22,875 nucleotides of DNA, from assembly GCA_014384545.1 (NCBI GenBank), contig JACNFQ010000061.1:1-22875 (forward strand), read 5' to 3'. The position numbers and the translations under genes are program-made. Positions 7,308 to 14,650 of the stretch are shown in pieces. The notes beneath the pieces were generated by a model. That model did not search any database. It was not told the DNA's origin and saw only the letters and a list, made by a program, of their open reading frames with translations. This DNA comes from a bacterium (lineage in GTDB: Bacteria > UBP7 > UBA6624). How positions within the stretch are numbered: the first letter of the stretch is position 1; the number at the start of each line of letters is the position of its first letter.

Positions 7308-8701
7308 GCCTTCAGGATGATACGGATCGCTTCTAACAAGGCTTGGGGGTCTGCCTTTCCACGTGATAGGCGCATGCCCGTTCCCAGAACGGCTCGAATC
7401 GCCCCCTCTTTCCCCGACTGGAACTTCTGAGCAGCATCTGGGTTCTCTTCAATCGCAAGCAAAGCGAGTCTCTCCAGGTCCTCAACACCCCCCGCCAACC
7501 CCCCTTCTTCGACCATTGTTACGGGGTTTGCACCCGTAATCATAGAGGGGATTAGACCCTTCGCAACCGTCTTAGAAATCGTTCCCTTCTCTACCAGCCC
7601 CAAGAGCGTGGCCAAATCTCTAGGATTGGGGCAATTCCCCGGCGGCATCAAGCCTGCCTCTCTCCACGCCCCCACCAAAGGTCCCGCTACCCACTTCGCG
7701 CTTTGGAGGGGGTCTCCTCCAAGTGTGACGACCTCTTCCCAGTATTGGAACAATTTCAAGTCTAATGAAAGCATCCAAGAAAATCCTTCTGCCACTCCCA
7801 TAGCAAGCAGTTTTTCACCACGCTGAAAAGGAGTATGCACTCGATTCTCTTCTTGCAATTCATCAATGCATGGAGCGAGAGGAGGAAGGTCTGGCTCTGG
7901 AAAATACCGGTAATCCGATGCTGTTTCCTTTCGTCTTTGGAGAATGCAGCGTCCAGACTTTTCATCCCAGCCCTTCGTTACGGGCTCGACTTTCCCTCCT
8001 CCATCTAGCGTCTCCTTTTGGTATGCCAGTTCCCAGTTGATAGCCCGCTCTACTCCTCGGATTGAACCGAGGTTCTTTATCTCTACTTTCGTCCCGCTCT
8101 TATCAGGGAACGACCACGAAATATTCGGTTCGCATCGCAACGAGCCAGCCTCCATCTTCCCATCCGTCAAACCTGAATCCACCAAGGATGCTCGTATGGT
8201 CCTAAGGAATGCACCTACTTCTTTGCTTTCCGTAAAATCAGGTTCTGTAACGATCTCTAAGAGAGGAATTCCCGACCGATTAAAATCGAGCCGACACCCC
8301 TCTTTTTCGACCCTCATCTGAGCAGTATCCTCTTCTATCTGAATCCTACGAATCCTGACCTCTCTTTCCTCTACGCCCACATGGAATTTCCATACCCCCT
8401 TTTCGGCAAAGGGGGAAGAAAACTGGCTAATCTGATATCCCTTGGGCAAATCGGGATAACTATAGCTTTTCCGTTCAGCAACACTTGTGATACCGATCAC
8501 GCACCCAAGGAGATTGGCAGCTTGAGTTGCCAACATCAGAGCGCCTTTGTTAGGCACGGGCAAAGTGCCCGGCAAACCCAAGCAAGTAGGGCAACAATGG
8601 GTGTTGGGGGCGGCTTCACCAACGGAACAACGACAGAACATCTTGGTTGCTGTACTTAGCTGAACATGGATTTCCAGACCGATCGTTGGTTGAAGTTTCA
8701 A
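7304..8701 (-). CDS. gatB: Asp-tRNA(Asn)/Glu-tRNA(Gln) amidotransferase subunit B
   Basis: GatB binds mischarged Glu-tRNA(Gln) or Asp-tRNA(Asn), activates the carboxyl group with ATP and receives ammonia from GatA. The 465-residue length is typical. Seen in order: TIGLEIHVQL at the start, a Cys cluster CRCSVGEAA...HCCPTCLG, LPKGYQISQ, IQIEEDTAQ, DFNRSGIPLLEIVTEPD, SLRCEPNISW, VEIKNLGS and SDYRYFPEPDLPPL. A helical and YqeY-like tail from about residue 310 ends in AIRAVLGTGMRLSRGKADP. The start is TTG at 8701 (TTGA overlap with the gatA stop), fixed by the conserved N-terminus. The operon order is gatA then gatB. Its presence implies that Gln-tRNA and/or Asn-tRNA is made indirectly in this organism. 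Confidence 0.97.
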   Translation of the reverse strand: MKLQPTIGLEIHVQLSTATKMFCRCSVGEAAPNTHCCPTCLGLPGTLPVPNKGALMLATQAANLLGCVIGITSVAERKSYSYPDLPKGYQISQFSSPFAEKGVWKFHVGVEEREVRIRRIQIEEDTAQMRVEKEGCRLDFNRSGIPLLEIVTEPDFTESKEVGAFLRTIRASLVDSGLTDGKMEAGSLRCEPNISWSFPDKSGTKVEIKNLGSIRGVERAINWELAYQKETLDGGGKVEPVTKGWDEKSGRCILQRRKETASDYRYFPEPDLPPLAPCIDELQEENRVHTPFQRGEKLLAMGVAEGFSWMLSLDLKLFQYWEEVVTLGGDPLQSAKWVAGPLVGAWREAGLMPPGNCPNPRDLATLLGLVEKGTISKTVAKGLIPSMITGANPVTMVEEGGLAGGVEDLERLALLAIEENPDAAQKFQSGKEGAIRAVLGTGMRLSRGKADPQALLEAIRIILKA

Positions 8702-10020
8702 GGTGCCACCCTACCCGTCTCCCATGGTGAAAGTTCCTCAAGACAAAGGGCACCGTTTAGAAGAGATTCATCCCCTCCTTTCTTGCCGACCAACTGGAGC
8801 CCTATGGGCAACCCTTTCTTGGACAAAGTCCACGGAATACTGACAGCAGGAAGCCCCGCCAAAGAGGCGGGGGTCGTAAAGAGGTCGTAGTGGTGCATCT
8901 CAAGTGCATCTACGACACTCCCCCTCTTGAATGCAGTTTGAGGAGTCGTGGGCAAGAAGAGGGGGCCCTGTTCGGTGAGGCTCCCCAACTCCATTGCCAA
9001 GGATTGACGCAGACCGCATGCTTTTTGATAGATCTCCTCTTTGTATCCAGAAGAGAGCACTTGACACCCCATCAGAATGCGCCTTTTGACCTCACTCCCT
9101 AATGCCTTCCCTCGCCAATCAGCTGGGGTCATCCCTTTGCTTTCCCCAAATCGAATCCCATCAAATCGGGACAGGTTGGTGGAGACTTCGGCATAACAGA
9201 TAACATAGTAAGCCGCCAATGCCTCCACAAACGCCAAGGGCACTTCTCTAACCTCAACACCTCCCTTTTCCCATGCCTTTACACCCTCACTAAACGCATC
9301 CAAGACTTCAGACGAGACCCCCTTCTTCCATTCTTCACCAGAGGGAATCCAAACGACTCTTGGAGCTTCTGGGGTTGGCGGCGGGGCCTCTTCTACAGCA
9401 AGAGAAGTCGCATCCTTCTTGTCGATGCCACACATCTGGTCAAAAGTCCATCGAGTTGTCTCCACCGTGTTTGCTAGGACCCCCACGGTATCCATAGAAG
9501 ATGTCATAGCGACCAATCCATACCTAGATACGCGTCCCCAAGTGGGTCTAAACCCTACGACACCGCAGAACGAGGCGGGTTGCCGAACCGACCCCCCTGT
9601 ATCAGATCCCAAAGCGATGGGGACAATCCCCGCTGCGACAGCTCCTGCACTTCCGCCACTACTCCCCCCGCAAACCCTATGGGTATCCCAGGGGTTTTGG
9701 GCTGGTCCCCACGCCCCAGTCTCGGTACTAGACCCCATCGCAAACTCGTCACAGTTCGCTTTCGCCACGACTTGGCATCCCGCTTCTCTTAAGCGCGAAA
9801 CCACGGTCGCCTCAAAGGGACTTACATACCCCTCCAGAATCCGAGAGGCACACGTTGTGGGTAGGGTTAGAGTACATAGCGTATCCTTAACCACGATCGG
9901 TATCTCCTTCCCCGAAAGTTTACCCTCCACAGCAAGAAATAGACCTCTCTTGTCAGATTGGGCAGAGAGCACCGCTTGGGCAAGAGTGGGATGTTGTAGA
10001 AACGCCGGAGGTTGATTCAC
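8698..10020 (-). CDS. gatA: Asp-tRNA(Asn)/Glu-tRNA(Gln) amidotransferase subunit A (short N-terminus)
   Basis: GatA is the amidase-signature subunit that hydrolyses glutamine and channels ammonia to GatB. The catalytic triad is complete: Lys45 in IPIVVKD, cis-Ser120 in CGGSSGGS and the nucleophile Ser144 in GSDTGGSVRQPA. Spacing matches the K79/S154/S178 triad known from the Staphylococcus enzyme. At 440 residues the protein is short because about 34 N-terminal residues, the usual first helices (LTIAELRELL-type), are missing. The frame is closed by a TAG four codons above the GTG start at 10020, so this is not a start-choice error. The C-terminal PASLAGLPAVSIPW and GLPIGLQLVG motifs are intact. 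No gatC adjoins it. A 37-base gap holding a small hairpin separates it from rplT. Confidence 0.96.
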   Translation of the reverse strand: MNQPPAFLQHPTLAQAVLSAQSDKRGLFLAVEGKLSGKEIPIVVKDTLCTLTLPTTCASRILEGYVSPFEATVVSRLREAGCQVVAKANCDEFAMGSSTETGAWGPAQNPWDTHRVCGGSSGGSAGAVAAGIVPIALGSDTGGSVRQPASFCGVVGFRPTWGRVSRYGLVAMTSSMDTVGVLANTVETTRWTFDQMCGIDKKDATSLAVEEAPPPTPEAPRVVWIPSGEEWKKGVSSEVLDAFSEGVKAWEKGGVEVREVPLAFVEALAAYYVICYAEVSTNLSRFDGIRFGESKGMTPADWRGKALGSEVKRRILMGCQVLSSGYKEEIYQKACGLRQSLAMELGSLTEQGPLFLPTTPQTAFKRGSVVDALEMHHYDLFTTPASLAGLPAVSIPWTLSKKGLPIGLQLVGKKGGDESLLNGALCLEELSPWETGRVAP

Positions 10021-10034
10021 CTCGTCAGTCTAAC

Positions 10035-10051
10035 GCCCCAAAGCTCGGGGC
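10035..10051. other. Small GC hairpin between rplT and gatA
   Basis: GCCCC (10035-10039) and GGGGC (10047-10051) form a 5-bp stem around a 7-nt loop. It lies in the only non-coding gap of the thrS-to-gatB run. Neither strand has a following T tract, so it is not a convincing intrinsic terminator. It may stabilise an mRNA end after the ribosomal genes or do nothing. Confidence 0.3.
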
Positions 10052-10057
10052 ACAAAA

Positions 10058-10411
10058 TCAGCTACCGCGAACCTCGGAAACGATCTTGCCAAAGAGGGCT
10101 TCATCTCGAACGGCAATCTCAGATAGCATCTTGCGATTCAACCGCACATTCGCATCATGGAGATCCTTTTGGAACGCTGAATAGGAGCCTAGGTTCATTG
10201 AGCGGAGTGCTGCACCCAAGCGAGAAATCCAGATTCTTCGAAACATGCGCTTTCGTGCACGACGATCCCTATATGCGTATTTCCCCGCATGGAGAATCGC
10301 TTCAACCCCTGTGCCGTGTCGGCGAGAAGAAGATCCACGATACCCCTTGGTGAGTTTCCGAACCTTGTGGTGGCGCTTCCTGCGCGTGATTCCCGTCTTT
10401 ACACGTGTCAT
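10058..10411 (-). CDS. rplT: 50S ribosomal protein L20
   Basis: The 117-residue sequence is a textbook L20: a basic N-terminal extension (MTRVKTGITRRKRHHKVRK), then the GYRGSSSRRHGTG and YAYRDRRARKRMFRRIWISR segments, with the globular C-terminal domain carrying NLGSYSAF and NRKMLSEIAV. L20 binds 23S rRNA early in 50S assembly. The start ATG at 10411 has a strong GGAGG eight bases upstream and overlaps the rpmI stop as ATGA. L20 represses its own operon in E. coli and Bacillus by binding the leader mRNA; I did not identify such a site here, since the upstream genes leave no leader. Confidence 0.98.
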   Translation of the reverse strand: MTRVKTGITRRKRHHKVRKLTKGYRGSSSRRHGTGVEAILHAGKYAYRDRRARKRMFRRIWISRLGAALRSMNLGSYSAFQKDLHDANVRLNRKMLSEIAVRDEALFGKIVSEVRGS

Positions 10412-10605
10412 TTACCCAACCTCCTAAGGACACTTCTGCGATACTTGCCCTCTACTTCGTTGTCGGCAGTTAGCGTCCGAATGCGCTTCGCTGACTTCTT
10501 CGCAGTCTTGTGGTTTCGCCCTGCTCCCTTGTGGAGAACTTTCCCTGTTTTCGTCGTCTTGAAACGCTTGACGACCGCCTTATGTGTCTTATTCTTCTTT
10601 GCCAT
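10408..10605 (-). CDS. rpmI: 50S ribosomal protein L35
   Basis: A 65-residue basic protein (MAKKNKTHKAVVKRFKTTKTGK, with KAGRNH-like GAGRNHKTAKKSAKR and a final YRRSVLRRL) matching L35, which joins the large subunit near L20. I chose ATG 10605 because MAKKNKTHKA is the family start and GGAAG precedes it; a GTG two codons upstream is in frame but unnatural. The start lies inside the infC 3' end with a 17-base overlap, unlike the usual short spacer between infC and rpmI. The order infC-rpmI-rplT is conserved across bacteria. Confidence 0.97.
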   Translation of the reverse strand: MAKKNKTHKAVVKRFKTTKTGKVLHKGAGRNHKTAKKSAKRIRTLTADNEVEGKYRRSVLRRLGK

Positions 10606-11161
10606 TTGCACTTCCTTTTCCTGGAGCTAAAATGAGGGTAGATTGGGTAACTTCTGTCTTGATATCCGTCAACACTTGCCCACGGTCGCCCATCTCTTCT
10701 TTGACTCGGTCCAATAGAACGAGAGCACGCCCCTTATGAATGCGCTCTCGCCATCGACGGAACTGAACCGTTACCTTGACACGATGACCCTGACCCAAGA
10801 ACTTTGAGATTCGTTTCAACCGTACTTGAAAATCGCCTTCGTCGATGTTGATCTTGAAACGAACTTCCTTCAACTGGCGACCGATCTGCTTCGATTTCTG
10901 TTTACGATCCTTTTTGCTCCTTTCATACAGGAACTTCCCATAATCCATAATCTTAGCAATAGGGGGGTCAACTCCTGGTGTGGTCAATACCAAGTCCAAC
11001 CCTGCGGCTCGTGCCGCATCCAAAGCGCCTTGTCGGCTCTTTATACCTAAGTTTTGTCCATCCATACCAATCACTCTCATCTCTCTTGCCCTGATTCCTT
11101 CGTTGATCTTATGGGGTTTATCAGGTCGACCTCCAGGAAAATGGCGTCGGGGTCTTCTCAA
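10589..11161 (-). CDS. infC: Translation initiation factor IF-3
   Basis: IF-3 binds the 30S subunit, checks the start codon and initiator tRNA, and prevents premature joining of 50S. The 190-residue product has a basic N-terminal arm, the N-domain motif KINEGIRAREMRVIGMDG, the linker KIMDYGKFLYE followed by a Lys-rich helix, and the C-domain from LKEVRFKINIDEGDF to RALVLLDRVKEEM. The start is TTG at 11161, overlapping the thrS stop as TTGA; the first downstream ATG (MRVIGMDG) would delete conserved sequence. In E. coli infC starts with the rare AUU, which lets IF-3 repress its own translation. The UUG here could allow similar feedback, although TTG starts are common in this window. Confidence 0.97.
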   Translation of the reverse strand: MRRPRRHFPGGRPDKPHKINEGIRAREMRVIGMDGQNLGIKSRQGALDAARAAGLDLVLTTPGVDPPIAKIMDYGKFLYERSKKDRKQKSKQIGRQLKEVRFKINIDEGDFQVRLKRISKFLGQGHRVKVTVQFRRWRERIHKGRALVLLDRVKEEMGDRGQVLTDIKTEVTQSTLILAPGKGSANGKEE

Positions 11162-12900
11162 ACCGCTTTTTCCGCTTCCATCCTAGCCAGCAGCTCCGTC
11201 GTAGTCATCGAGCCCAAGTCTCCCTCATCTCGGTGCCTAACAGAAACCGTTGCATTCTCTGCTTCTCGGTCTCCCAGCACCAACATATAGGGCACTCTTT
11301 GAATCTCTGCTGCCCTTATTTTTTTGCCTATAGTCTCGTTCCTCCCCTCAATCTTTGGACGGATACCAGCACTCTCCAAGTGCGTTGCCAATGCAACCGC
11401 AGTTTCTTGATGCCGATCCGCAATAGGGAGGATTATAGCCTGAACAGGGGCTAACCAGAGAGGGAAGCTACCGCCATAGTGCTCAATCAGAATACCGATA
11501 AAGCGCTCAAACGACCCAAATATCGCCCTATGTATCAATACAGGGGCTTCTTCGACATCATGCTCGTTCACATACTTCAGATTGAATCGCTCAGGGAGAT
11601 TGAAATCGATCTGGATCGTAGAACATTGCCAATCTCTCCCCAAAGCATCCTCAATCTCAAAGTCGATTTTGGGACCATAAAAGGCTCCATCTTTAGGAAC
11701 GAAAACAGGCTCTATTCCCGCAACAACAGCTGCCTCTTCCAACGCCTTTTCTGCACGCTCCCAAGCAGAGTCATCCCCAATCGACTTTTCGGGTCGACCC
11801 TTCAAGAAGGTGCGCCACTTGAACCCAAATCTCTCCAGAATCATCCTCGTGTGGTTCAGGACGGCCACAATCTCCCCTTGGAGTTGATCGGGGCGACAGA
11901 AGATATGAGCATCATCTTGAGTAAACCCCCGAACACGGAATAACCCGTGCATCGTTCCTCCCTTTTCGTTTCGGTATACAGTGCCAAACTCAGCCATTCG
12001 AATAGGGAGTTCTCGATAACTTCTCCGTTTACGACCAAACAAGAGCATATGCCCTGGACAGTTCATCGGCTTCACGCCCATCCCTTCTCCATCCTCTTCC
12101 ATAGCGATAAACATGTGGCTTTTGAAGTTCGCCAAATGCCCACTCTTTTCCCACATCTTGGTATGTATTAGGTGGGGGGTAATCACCTCCTTATACTCTT
12201 CCTGCTCGTTGATTCTCCGTGCCCAAGAAAGGAGCGTCTCTCGCAACTTTGCACCCTCTTCCAACCAAAACACCATGCCGCTCCCTGCCTCTTCAGGGAA
12301 AGTCTCAAAGAGCCCAAGACGAGCCCCCAACTTGCGGTGGTCTCTCTTTTCGGCTTCCTTCAGTCTCTTTAGGTATGCCGCCAATTCTCCCTTAGTAAAG
12401 AAAGCGGTACCATAAATCCGTTGCAACATCGGTTGCTTCTCATCTCCACGCCAATACGCGCCTGAAGTGGAGAGGATTCGGAAGACTTTGACTTCTCTTG
12501 TCGTAGCTGCATGGGGACCACGGCAAAGATCCGTAAACTCACCTTGTCTGTAAAAGGAGATCTCTTCTTCGGGCGGCAAGTCTCTAATCAACTCTCTCTT
12601 GAAGGGTTGGTCTGCCGTCCGTTCCAATGCGTCCTCTCTGCTTAGAACGAAACGCTCAAGGGGAAATGACTCTTTGATGATGCGCTTCATCTCAGCCTCA
12701 ATAGCCGCAAAGTCATCCCTTGAAAACTCTCTCCCAAACAGAAAATCATAGTAAAACCCGTCTTGGATGGTGGGACCAATCCCCAGCTTAACCTCGGGGA
12801 ATAACCGGCAGACCGCCTGAGCCATCACATGGCTAGCGGTATGGCGCATTCGGTCTAGTGCTTCAGAGTCATCCATAATCTGTTCAGCTCGTTCGTTCAT
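11158..12900 (-). CDS. thrS: Threonyl-tRNA synthetase lacking the TGS domain
   Basis: ThrRS charges tRNA-Thr and clears Ser-tRNA-Thr. With ATG 12900 it has 580 residues, about 60 short of the E. coli enzyme, because the N-terminal TGS domain is absent; the protein begins almost directly at the editing domain. Editing residues are visible: HTASH (His20, His24) and TDLCRGPH (Cys126, His130). The class II core shows the zinc Cys281 in MNCPGHMLLF, the motif 2 region FRVRGFTQDDAHIF, and IHRAIFGSFERF with the third zinc ligand and motif 3. The anticodon-binding domain follows to the end. A TTG at 12903 is one codon upstream. There is no Shine-Dalgarno sequence, while a TAGAAT -10-like box lies seven bases above 12903, so the message may be nearly leaderless. 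Confidence 0.96.
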   Translation of the reverse strand: MNERAEQIMDDSEALDRMRHTASHVMAQAVCRLFPEVKLGIGPTIQDGFYYDFLFGREFSRDDFAAIEAEMKRIIKESFPLERFVLSREDALERTADQPFKRELIRDLPPEEEISFYRQGEFTDLCRGPHAATTREVKVFRILSTSGAYWRGDEKQPMLQRIYGTAFFTKGELAAYLKRLKEAEKRDHRKLGARLGLFETFPEEAGSGMVFWLEEGAKLRETLLSWARRINEQEEYKEVITPHLIHTKMWEKSGHLANFKSHMFIAMEEDGEGMGVKPMNCPGHMLLFGRKRRSYRELPIRMAEFGTVYRNEKGGTMHGLFRVRGFTQDDAHIFCRPDQLQGEIVAVLNHTRMILERFGFKWRTFLKGRPEKSIGDDSAWERAEKALEEAAVVAGIEPVFVPKDGAFYGPKIDFEIEDALGRDWQCSTIQIDFNLPERFNLKYVNEHDVEEAPVLIHRAIFGSFERFIGILIEHYGGSFPLWLAPVQAIILPIADRHQETAVALATHLESAGIRPKIEGRNETIGKKIRAAEIQRVPYMLVLGDREAENATVSVRHRDEGDLGSMTTTELLARMEAEKAV

Positions 12901-12910
12901 CAAGGGGAGG

Positions 12911-12916
12911 ATTCTA
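12911..12916 (-). promoter_or_regulatory. Candidate -10 box TAGAAT for thrS
   Basis: On the minus strand TAGAAT is followed by seven bases and then TTG (12903) and ATG (12900). Transcription beginning six to seven bases below the box would give a leaderless or nearly leaderless thrS mRNA, which agrees with the missing Shine-Dalgarno sequence. No TTGACA-like -35 is visible, and the tRNAs upstream may also read through. Inference only. Confidence 0.4.
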
Positions 12917-12933
12917 GAAGAACCTCAAGGGTG

Positions 12934-13007
12934 TGGGCGATAGTGGACTTGAACCACTGACCTCTTGCATGTCAAGCAAGCGCTCTATCCAGCTGAGCTA
13001 ATCGCCC
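12934..13007 (-). tRNA. tRNA-Val(GAC)
   Basis: The reverse strand folds as a 74-nt cloverleaf. Acceptor GGGCGAT pairs with ATCGCCC, the D arm is GCTC/GAGC, the anticodon stem CTTGC/GCAAG encloses loop TTGACAT with anticodon GAC, and the T arm AGTGG/CCACT holds TTCAAGT. The discriminator is A, as expected for Val. CCA is not encoded. It is the last of three clustered tRNAs before thrS and reads GUC/GUU codons. Confidence 0.95.
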
Positions 13008-13017
13008 TAATACCCCC

Positions 13018-13091
13018 AGGGCGCGGCGGGATTCGAACCCGCGAATATAGGCTTTGCAGGCCCACGCCTTAGACCGCTTGGCTACACGCCC
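13018..13091 (-). tRNA. tRNA-Cys(GCA)
   Basis: Acceptor GGGCGTG pairs with CGCGCCC (one G-T pair), the D arm is GCC/GGC, the anticodon stem TGGGC/GCCTA encloses loop CTGCAAA with anticodon GCA, and the T arm GCGGG/CCCGC holds TTCGAAT. The discriminator U73 is the key identity base for CysRS. CCA is not encoded. The gene for its own synthetase, cysS, lies just upstream on the same strand. Confidence 0.95.
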
Positions 13092-13105
13092 GGACTCGTT
13101 GCGAC

Positions 13106-13177
13106 AGCGGGAGACGGGACTCGAACCCGCGACCCTCAGCTTGGGAAGCTGATGCTCTACCACTGAGCTACTCCCGC
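13106..13177 (-). tRNA. tRNA-Gly(CCC)
   Basis: A 72-nt cloverleaf: acceptor GCGGGAG/CTCCCGC, D arm GCTC/GAGC, anticodon stem TCAGC/GCTGA with loop TTCCCAA (anticodon CCC), and T arm GCGGG/CCCGT with TTCGAGT. The discriminator is U, normal for Gly. CCA is not encoded. It decodes GGG, a Gly codon that is used very often in the genes of this window. Confidence 0.95.
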
Positions 13178-13190
13178 ATTCCAAAGAGCG

Positions 13191-13196
13191 ATTCTA
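13191..13196 (-). promoter_or_regulatory. Candidate -10 box TAGAAT upstream of the Gly-Cys-Val tRNA cluster
   Basis: TAGAAT on the minus strand lies 13 bases before the 5' end of tRNA-Gly, and its first three bases are the cysS stop codon. A start six to seven bases downstream would leave a short 5' leader for RNase P to remove. The same hexamer recurs before thrS and before tRNA-Met. No clear -35 is seen. Confidence 0.4.
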
Positions 13197-14636
13197 ACGG
13201 GGACTACCCCCACCAGAATCAGATCGCCATTGGGGGCCATGGGGTGTATCTTCCACCTCAATCCCTTGGGATTTCAGGATCTCTCGGATTCGGTCTGCTT
13301 CGGTCCAATCTCCCCTCTTTCTGGCTCTCTCTCTCTTAGAAACAAGACGATCAATCTCTCGATCCTCTTCTTGAAGTTCGGGACCGATTCCTAGAACATC
13401 ATCTACTTCTCCCAAAAAGGAAAGGACTTCTCTAGCGCCCTCCCCTCCCAAAGAGGTTGCACGCCAAGTCCGAATCCCATCCATCAGAACGGTCAAGGCT
13501 GCCGGTACATCTAGGTCGTTCTCTAACGCCTCAATAAATGCTGTCCTAATGGGAAAGACAATACCTCTTCCCTTGTCCTCCGTTTCCGCTAGGCGCACTA
13601 TCTCTTCCTGAAACCTATCCAACCTGCTCAGGAATCCCCGAGCATCTTCCATCCCCTCCCAAGTAAAGTTGAGAGGTTGACGATAGTGCCCTCTAAGAAG
13701 GGCAAAACGCAACTCTCTACTCGTATACCCCTTCCTGATTACGTCTTCGGGGGTATACGCATTCCCCAAAGACTTTCCCATCTTTCCGCCATCAACCATT
13801 AAGAACCGGTTGTGCAACCAATGGCGACAGTAGAGTTTACCTGTAGCTGCTTCCGACTGTGCGATCTCGCACTCGTGATGAGGAAAAACCAAGTCTTCAC
13901 CCCCTGTATGAATATCAAGCGTCTCGCCCAGTAAGGAAAGTGCCATCGCTGAACACTCTAGGTGCCAACCAGGAAATCCATCCTTCCCTAAGGTCGTTTC
14001 CCATTTCATCACGTGGTGAGGGTCTGTTTTCCAGAGAGCGAAATCAGCGGGATGCCTCTTTCGTTCGTCCACTTCCACCCTTGCCCCCGCAATCAAGTCT
14101 TCAACCTTGTTCCCTGAAAGCACCCCATACTCTTTGAAAGCGCTCACGCTGAAATAAACTTGCTCCTCTACTTCGTAGGCATGGCCAGACTTCAGCAATC
14201 TCTCAACCAACTCCACCATACTGGGAATATAGTCTGTTGCTCGGGGAAGATGATGAGGTCTCTTCATCCTTAGGCGGTCCATATCTTCAAGGAACCAAGT
14301 CGTTACCCTCTCTGCAACTTCCCAAGGTGATTCCCCAAGAGCGTCCGCCTCGTGCGCCATCTTGTCCCCCCCCTCATTCTCTCTAAAATGCCCCACATCG
14401 GTAATATTCATCACTTGGACGACATCCCACCCCCCCCACTCTAGGAGGCGTCTTAGAAGATCAGCAAGGAGGAAAGACCGCCAATTGCCAATCGTTGGTC
14501 GTTGATAAACGGTAGGTCCGCAGTGGTACATACGCACCACACCAGGCTCCGTCGTTTCGAGGGGTTGGGTCTCCTTTGATAGGGTGTTCCAGAATCGAGG
14601 CAACAACCAAGGCGAAGAGGAACGAGTGGCGTCCAA
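13194..14636 (-). CDS. cysS: Cysteinyl-tRNA synthetase
   Basis: A class Ia synthetase that activates cysteine without editing, using a zinc ion for thiol recognition. Visible: Cys39 in MYHCGPTVY, the HIGH-region sequence PTIGNWR (48-51 reads TIGN where HIGN is usual), VMNITDVGH, Cys228 in GWHLECSAM, the FPHHECEIAQSEA zinc segment, the HNRFLMVDGGKMGKSLGN block with KMGKS at 285-289, and a C-terminal domain with QRER-like EADRIREILKSQGIEVEDTPHG. I chose TTG 14636: it has AGGA five bases upstream, lies just below the preceding stop and gives 480 residues. TTG 14606 and 14603, next to the family-like start PRFWNTL, are alternatives. The frame runs on to 14747 only as a shadow of the zinc-ribbon gene. 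tRNA-Cys lies about 100 bases downstream. Confidence 0.95.
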   Translation of the reverse strand: MDATRSSSPWLLPRFWNTLSKETQPLETTEPGVVRMYHCGPTVYQRPTIGNWRSFLLADLLRRLLEWGGWDVVQVMNITDVGHFRENEGGDKMAHEADALGESPWEVAERVTTWFLEDMDRLRMKRPHHLPRATDYIPSMVELVERLLKSGHAYEVEEQVYFSVSAFKEYGVLSGNKVEDLIAGARVEVDERKRHPADFALWKTDPHHVMKWETTLGKDGFPGWHLECSAMALSLLGETLDIHTGGEDLVFPHHECEIAQSEAATGKLYCRHWLHNRFLMVDGGKMGKSLGNAYTPEDVIRKGYTSRELRFALLRGHYRQPLNFTWEGMEDARGFLSRLDRFQEEIVRLAETEDKGRGIVFPIRTAFIEALENDLDVPAALTVLMDGIRTWRATSLGGEGAREVLSFLGEVDDVLGIGPELQEEDREIDRLVSKRERARKRGDWTEADRIREILKSQGIEVEDTPHGPQWRSDSGGGSPR

Positions 14637-14650
14637 AGATGTCCTATCGC

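Noticed and set aside
9419-10015. 198-codon open frame antisense to gatA
   Set aside because: gatA has a complete amidase signature on the other strand; the antisense product looks random.
10035-10051. Intrinsic terminator between rplT and gatA
   Set aside because: The stem is short and no T tract follows on either strand.
10021-10057. A small gatC between rplT and gatA
   Set aside because: The gap is only 37 bases, with no open frame.
12934-13177. tRNA cluster as an integration site
   Set aside because: No integrase, direct repeat or foreign-looking gene flanks the cluster.
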